A DNA stretch of 49,030 bases, taken from contig CAMKOM010000024.1 of assembly GCA_946414435.1 (NCBI GenBank), positions 1-49,030 of the forward strand. The letters are read 5' to 3'. The position numbers and the translations under genes are program-made. Shown here piece by piece: positions 45,665 through 49,030 of the stretch (position 1 is the first letter of the stretch; every line of letters begins with the position of its first letter). The notes under the pieces are model-generated. The model was given only the letters and a program-made list of their open reading frames with translations. It had not been told where the DNA came from and did not search any database. The stretch is from an uncultured Bacteroidota bacterium (lineage in GTDB: Bacteria; Bacteroidota; Bacteroidia; Bacteroidales; SZUA-534).

Positions 45665-46303
45665 TTATTTGTCTTGTAACCCGAATTCAATTATTGAACT
45701 TGCATTGTATTGCCCATACTTTTCAATTGAAGATTCTGACCAATTTCCTTCAATTGCCTTTTGAATTTTTTGAATATCAAATTGTATAACCTGCTGTTTT
45801 GCCTCATTTTCTAACAAACCATATTTTGAAACCAATCTGTTTCGTAGAGTGTCAACCATTGGCTTTTCCCATTCTAAATGAGCCAAAGATTTGAAACGAC
45901 CTGTTTGAAGAAAGCCATCTGAAAGGCCTCCACAACCTGCGAATAAATCTATGAATGAGAATTTGGTTTTTTCGGGCGCTGGAAATGGTAAATTAAAGAA
46001 ATTGTTGAACATATTATATTGAAGCGGCGATTCTGCAACCTCCCAAATCTGTTCATCTGTTAATTCATCGTCTTTCCCTTGACGGTATTTTTTCTGGAAA
46101 GGAACTCTCTGATGGCCATTATGAGCTCCTCTTTTTTTTCGTGGTTCAGTTTTTCTTGGTTGTTATGTAAGTAATGGCTTAAAACAGCGATTTGGTTTTC
46201 ATATGAAGTCTCACCGTAAAATTTCACACCATTTTCTTCATCGACATATTCGGGAAAATTTACCAGATTGCTTTTGCCCTTTTACTTTTTTTGGGTTACT
46301 CAT
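45665..46303 (-). pseudogene. Decayed second cytosine-5 methyltransferase (5' part only)
   Basis: Minus-strand pieces in three frames join into one methylase N-terminus: MSNPKKVKGQKQSG, then FPEYVDEENGVKFYGETSYE and AVLSHYLHNNQEKL, then YRQGKDDELTDEQIWEVAES leading into FSFIDLFAGCGGLSDGF (motif I). At least two frameshifts lie near 46250 and 46100. The gene stops shortly after motif I/II, before the catalytic PCQ motif, so it cannot be active. Its N-terminal extension parallels that of the intact methylase (ITHYLQN / LSHYLHN; VPFPAPKE / LPFPAPEK), so it is a divergent homologue, not a recent copy. Confidence 0.88.
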
Positions 46304-46359
46304 ATCTTCTTATTTTATCACATTTCAAATGTTTCCTATCAAGTAGTAATATCAAAAGG

Positions 46360-47433
46360 TTATCGTTTAAAGGTAATTGTAAACGGCATCCTCCTTGTTT
46401 TAAACCATTCGTAGTAATCGCTTTCATTTAAATAAAGCACTTTCATCATATCTTCATCACTATAATTCAATTCTGTTTGATATAACTTGACCACATTTTC
46501 TATTATGCTGATATTTTCAGAAGGTAGTTCTATGGGTTCTTTTTTATTGAATCCCTTTTTTGAAAAAATTATTTGAAAATTACGATATTGTTCACGTGTA
46601 ATTGTATTTAAATCAAGGGCTCTTTTTACCAAAGCACGCATAGAAACATGCCACTTTTGCTTAAGAGCCATTAGCTTATTTATATTTAAATAATACAATT
46701 GGGACTTGATTTCATCTTTCGGCATAAGTAATTGGGAAGCAAAGTTATCAGCCTCACTCTCTATATCTCTATCATTGTCGGAAATAATTCTGCTATAATC
46801 GTCAATGTGCATAACGATATGTCCCAATTCGTGTGCTAATGAAAATTTAATTCTGTCGTTTGGCATTCGGTTGTTAATAAAAATAACCTTCCTGCCGTGA
46901 AGCGTTATAGTAGAAATGGCATCCATTTTTTCGGTACCGAAATCGAATGTTTGAACAATAATGCCATGGTTTTCCAATCTTTTAGCGAAATCAGTTAATG
47001 GCCCATTTATACAACGCAACGTAAATCTAACTGACATAGCAATCTGTTCAATATCTCTATCATCATCTAATGGTGAAAAACCCAGATCATATTCAGGAAT
47101 ATCAACGGCACTCATAAGTCTGTCAATTGCAGACTTTCTTCTTCGAACATCTTCGTAAATAGAGTCGATAATCTTTGCAGATACTGTGACCTTTCGCCTG
47201 AATAATAACTGCCCACATATTGTTTCATTGTCCCATTCTTGCTCAAAATAAGATAATGGTAAATCATAATATAGAGACAACTTTGTCAAACAATCTTTTG
47301 TTAACTCTTGAAGTCCTTGCTCTGCTTTGGAAAGTTTTCCTTGTGATATACCAATCGCTTCGGCAACTTCTTTTTGAGTTTTTTTACGAAGAAGTCGAGC
47401 TGATTCAATCCACTTGTACTTTAAATTGTTCAT
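46360..47433 (-). CDS. XRE-family regulator fused to ImmA/IrrE metallopeptidase domain
   Basis: 357 residues. The N-terminal helix-turn-helix (about 5-60: TQKEVAEAIGISQGKLSKAE) is joined to a peptidase M78 domain with SLAHELGHIVMH (HExxH near residue 200) and a downstream IESEADNFASQLLMP (third zinc ligand). Proteins of this layout act as repressors cleaved or cleaving in phage, ICE and stress-response switches. Its start overlaps the stop of the upstream gene by 4 bp, so the two form a unit. AT-rich. Confidence 0.9.
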   Translation of the reverse strand: MNNLKYKWIESARLLRKKTQKEVAEAIGISQGKLSKAEQGLQELTKDCLTKLSLYYDLPLSYFEQEWDNETICGQLLFRRKVTVSAKIIDSIYEDVRRRKSAIDRLMSAVDIPEYDLGFSPLDDDRDIEQIAMSVRFTLRCINGPLTDFAKRLENHGIIVQTFDFGTEKMDAISTITLHGRKVIFINNRMPNDRIKFSLAHELGHIVMHIDDYSRIISDNDRDIESEADNFASQLLMPKDEIKSQLYYLNINKLMALKQKWHVSMRALVKRALDLNTITREQYRNFQIIFSKKGFNKKEPIELPSENISIIENVVKLYQTELNYSDEDMMKVLYLNESDYYEWFKTRRMPFTITFKR

Positions 47434-48029
47434 TTGTTAACAACCTCTTTTCCTGTGTTTTTTAATGTTACTTTTGGCATTTCAACATCTATTGTAGGTG
47501 CAATATTATTAATATTGTTACAATTCGATGCATAAGACAAAGGTATGTCATACGAAAATATTGTTGAACCAGCTTCTGCATAAATGAACCTCGCTGATAA
47601 AAGATTTTCCCATGAATTGTCAATAGTGTATTGTATATGGATAATTATTTTATCACAAGTTTGCATTTCGATTGCATGTGTGATTTGGGTGTCATTTTGA
47701 TTGCATCCATCTTTACATAGAATAAAAATATAATCTCCTGCATAAAAATGCTTTTTAATATTTCCTGCAGACGAATCAATACAATCATTCATTGTAACTA
47801 TTCCTTCTTCTAGAAGTTTGTTTTTTAAAGTTGAAAAAGTAACTGAATTCATCATATCAGACTTTACTCTTCTTTCCTCTAAATCTTTGAAACCATAAAC
47901 TTTATCAAAAGACTTTATGATAGCATCCGAAATCAAAATAGGTAATTTACTACTTTCTATAAACGAAACAAAATGATCTTTGTTAAATCGTTCTTCACTT
48001 GGAAATAAAGAATTTTGTATTATTTGCAT
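47430..48029 (-). CDS. Hypothetical protein, partner of the XRE-ImmA gene
   Basis: 199 residues, no family recognised. The N-terminus (MQIIQNSLFPSEERFNKDHF) is helical and polar; the centre is beta-rich (KKHFYAGDYIFILCKDG, TCDKIIIHIQYTIDN, FIYAEAGSTIFSYDIPL). No signal peptide or membrane helix. Translational coupling to the XRE-ImmA gene (4-bp overlap) suggests it is the protein that this regulator or protease controls, as in two-gene toxin or defence units. AT-rich, like its partner. Confidence 0.8.
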   Translation of the reverse strand: MQIIQNSLFPSEERFNKDHFVSFIESSKLPILISDAIIKSFDKVYGFKDLEERRVKSDMMNSVTFSTLKNKLLEEGIVTMNDCIDSSAGNIKKHFYAGDYIFILCKDGCNQNDTQITHAIEMQTCDKIIIHIQYTIDNSWENLLSARFIYAEAGSTIFSYDIPLSYASNCNNINNIAPTIDVEMPKVTLKNTGKEVVNK

Positions 48030-48159
48030 AACTATACGTTTTTAATTACGCAACAAATATATATAAAATATTCCCAAACGCACCAACTTTCGTATAAAAA
48101 ATATTCCATATATTATTTCGGACCAAAATATGATGAAAATTCTTTCTCGACATATTAGT

Positions 48160-48272
48160 GTTTTGTTTCACCTTATAATGCATTGTTATAGGTGCAGTGT
48201 CTAGAGTGGCAATCTGACATCGAAAGAACACAAAGCCGCACGTTGGCTTTCCCGAAGACCCGACACGTTTGC
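48160..48272 (+). pseudogene. Remnant of a mutT 3' region (copy C)
   Basis: From ttttgtttcacc to cccgacacgtttg it aligns with 48584-48697 of mutT (the MHCYWCRV..LTLKEHKAARWLS part) at about 75-80 percent, with a stop (tag) and a shift. No 5' part is present here. It is more diverged than copies A and B. Confidence 0.8.
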
Positions 48273-48331
48273 CCGAATTTTACAATGGCACATATAATTA
48301 TCTGAAATCATTAGGTTTGAAAGAATTGTGA
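48262..48331 (+). pseudogene. Fragment of an unidentified gene 3' end
   Basis: Directly after the mutT remnant an open frame reads DPTRLPEFYNGTYNYLKSLG and ends LKEL-stop at 48329-48331. It looks like a natural protein C-terminus but belongs to no family I recognise and has no upstream body. Confidence 0.35.
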
Positions 48332-48361
48332 TACAATCTTGCAAAATTGTAAGTTTGCATT

Positions 48362-48751
48362 ATGAAAACAATCCAAGTCTCCGCCGCCATAATCCACGAC
48401 CACGCCGGCCGCATATTCGCCACTCAGCGCGGGTATGGCGATATGCAGGGCGGTTGGGAATTCCCGGGCGGCAAGATTGAAGCGGGCGAAACGCCCGAAG
48501 CGGCTCTGAAACGCGAGATTTTGGAAGAGTTGGACACGCAAATAGTTGTTGAGCAATTCATTACCACAGTCGAATACGATTACCCCAATTTTCACCTGAC
48601 AATGCACTGCTATTGGTGCCGTGTTGCGAGCGGCACTCTGACACTGAAAGAGCACAAAGCCGCCCGCTGGCTCTCAACCGAAGAGTTAGACACGGTTGAC
48701 TGGCTGCCTGCGGATAAAATCGTAGTGGAAGAAATCAAAAGACGATTGTAG
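48362..48751 (+). CDS. mutT: MutT-like NUDIX hydrolase
   Basis: 129 residues, the usual MutT size. The NUDIX box is complete: GGKIEAGETPEAALKREILE followed by EL (about residues 37-59). The N-terminus MKTIQVSAAIIHDHAGRIFA and WEFPGGK are typical of (deoxy)nucleoside triphosphate pyrophosphohydrolases that clear 8-oxo-dGTP; CTP pyrophosphohydrolases look similar. GC content is higher than in the AT-rich island genes before it, so it is probably core DNA at the island's edge. Three broken copies of its ends lie within the 3.2 kb upstream. Confidence 0.92.
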   Translation: MKTIQVSAAIIHDHAGRIFATQRGYGDMQGGWEFPGGKIEAGETPEAALKREILEELDTQIVVEQFITTVEYDYPNFHLTMHCYWCRVASGTLTLKEHKAARWLSTEELDTVDWLPADKIVVEEIKRRL

Positions 48752-49030
48752 GTAAAAAACTCCTACAAAATATCACAAACATATCGCAGCCGGTAATTCA
48801 ACGGCCAGTTGGCGTGTGGCGCTGAATGGTGGGCATATTTGGCTGACCATACAATTATAATGTTTACCCGAATTAATCATTTAAAAATAGGTGGTCGATA
48901 GGGCAGGAACACCAATTAAATTCGGGTAATTTCGGTTTGTGCCTAAAAAAACTATGATTTTTTTTTCAGTCACACCCAAACTAATTATTAGTTTTGCGCT
49001 TGCGTGCCGTGAACCATAGCGAAACGGCCA
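48752..49030. other. Non-coding or edge sequence with one inverted repeat
   Basis: No supported gene. TTACCCGAATTAAT (48864-48877) and ATTAAATTCGGGTAA (48915-48929) form an inverted repeat with one bulged base around 37 bp. A short palindrome AAACTAAT-T-ATTAGTTT lies near 48969-48986. A minus-strand frame running off the right edge is too short to call. Confidence 0.35.

Noticed and set aside
40427-48751. Prophage or integrative element
   Set aside because: No integrase, transposase, structural or conjugation gene and no tRNA target is visible; the flanking duplications of gene starts explain the segment better.
1-49030. tRNA or rRNA genes
   Set aside because: No cloverleaf with GTTCGANNC-type T arm next to a plausible acceptor stem and no rRNA-like stretch was found by eye; a covariance-model search would settle it.

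Overview
The window comes from a member of the Bacteroidota, most likely an uncultured Bacteroidales. Evidence: promoters of the Bacteroidota type (-33 TTTG, -7 TAnnTTTG) precede several genes, Shine-Dalgarno sites are mostly absent, one protein carries a type IX secretion C-terminal sorting domain, the prolyl-tRNA synthetase is of the archaeal/eukaryal type, and several Bacteroidota-typical families are present (TlpA/DUF4369 lipoprotein, FISUMP surface domains, FadL-like porin). A T9SS sorting domain suggests a lineage outside classical gut Bacteroides; I cannot place it more finely.

Layout. 1-4500: 3' part of a giant secreted beta-helix/FISUMP surface protein. 4733-8339: Asp/Glu racemase, acyltransferase, TlpA-like lipoprotein. 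8578-12691: class I fumarase and glutamine-dependent NAD+ synthetase, with a stray duplicate of the fumarase 3' end between them. 12695-17986 (minus): export cluster of TolC-like, HlyD-like and two ABC-2 permease genes, with a divergent AraC-type regulator at 18315-19238. 19239-19620: a small graveyard of gene ends (NAD synthetase and a GMP-synthase-like end). 19621-25046: clpC and gyrA, divergent. 25197-29667: TPR protein, S4 RNA-binding protein, membrane TPR/LuxR regulator, a 400-bp heptanucleotide array, a stand-alone LuxR HTH protein and a T9SS cargo protein. 29803-32032: secreted fibre-like protein and a ParE/RelE-type toxin-antitoxin pair. 32066-40287: ispE, dnaB, an 'asparagine synthetase B'-labelled family protein, FadL-like porin, low-complexity lipoprotein, proS.

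40427-48751 is an accessory island. It holds an EcoRII-like restriction enzyme, a Dcm-type cytosine methyltransferase and Vsr mismatch endonuclease (a coherent CCWGG-type system by homology), a DinD-RhuM fusion gene wedged between R and vsr, a decayed second methyltransferase, a two-gene XRE/ImmA unit and a MutT hydrolase. Short copies of the vsr and mutT gene starts lie at the other ends of the inserted segments, the footprint expected of insertion with long target duplication. An 18-bp palindrome is repeated three times at an exact 33-bp period in the island's main gap.

Two window-wide patterns stand out. Many intergenic gaps outside the island are filled with degenerate tandem repeats whose sequence differs from gap to gap but whose period is almost always 7 bp. 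Stray copies of gene ends (fumarase, NAD synthetase, GMP-synthase-like, vsr, mutT) recur next to or far from the intact genes.
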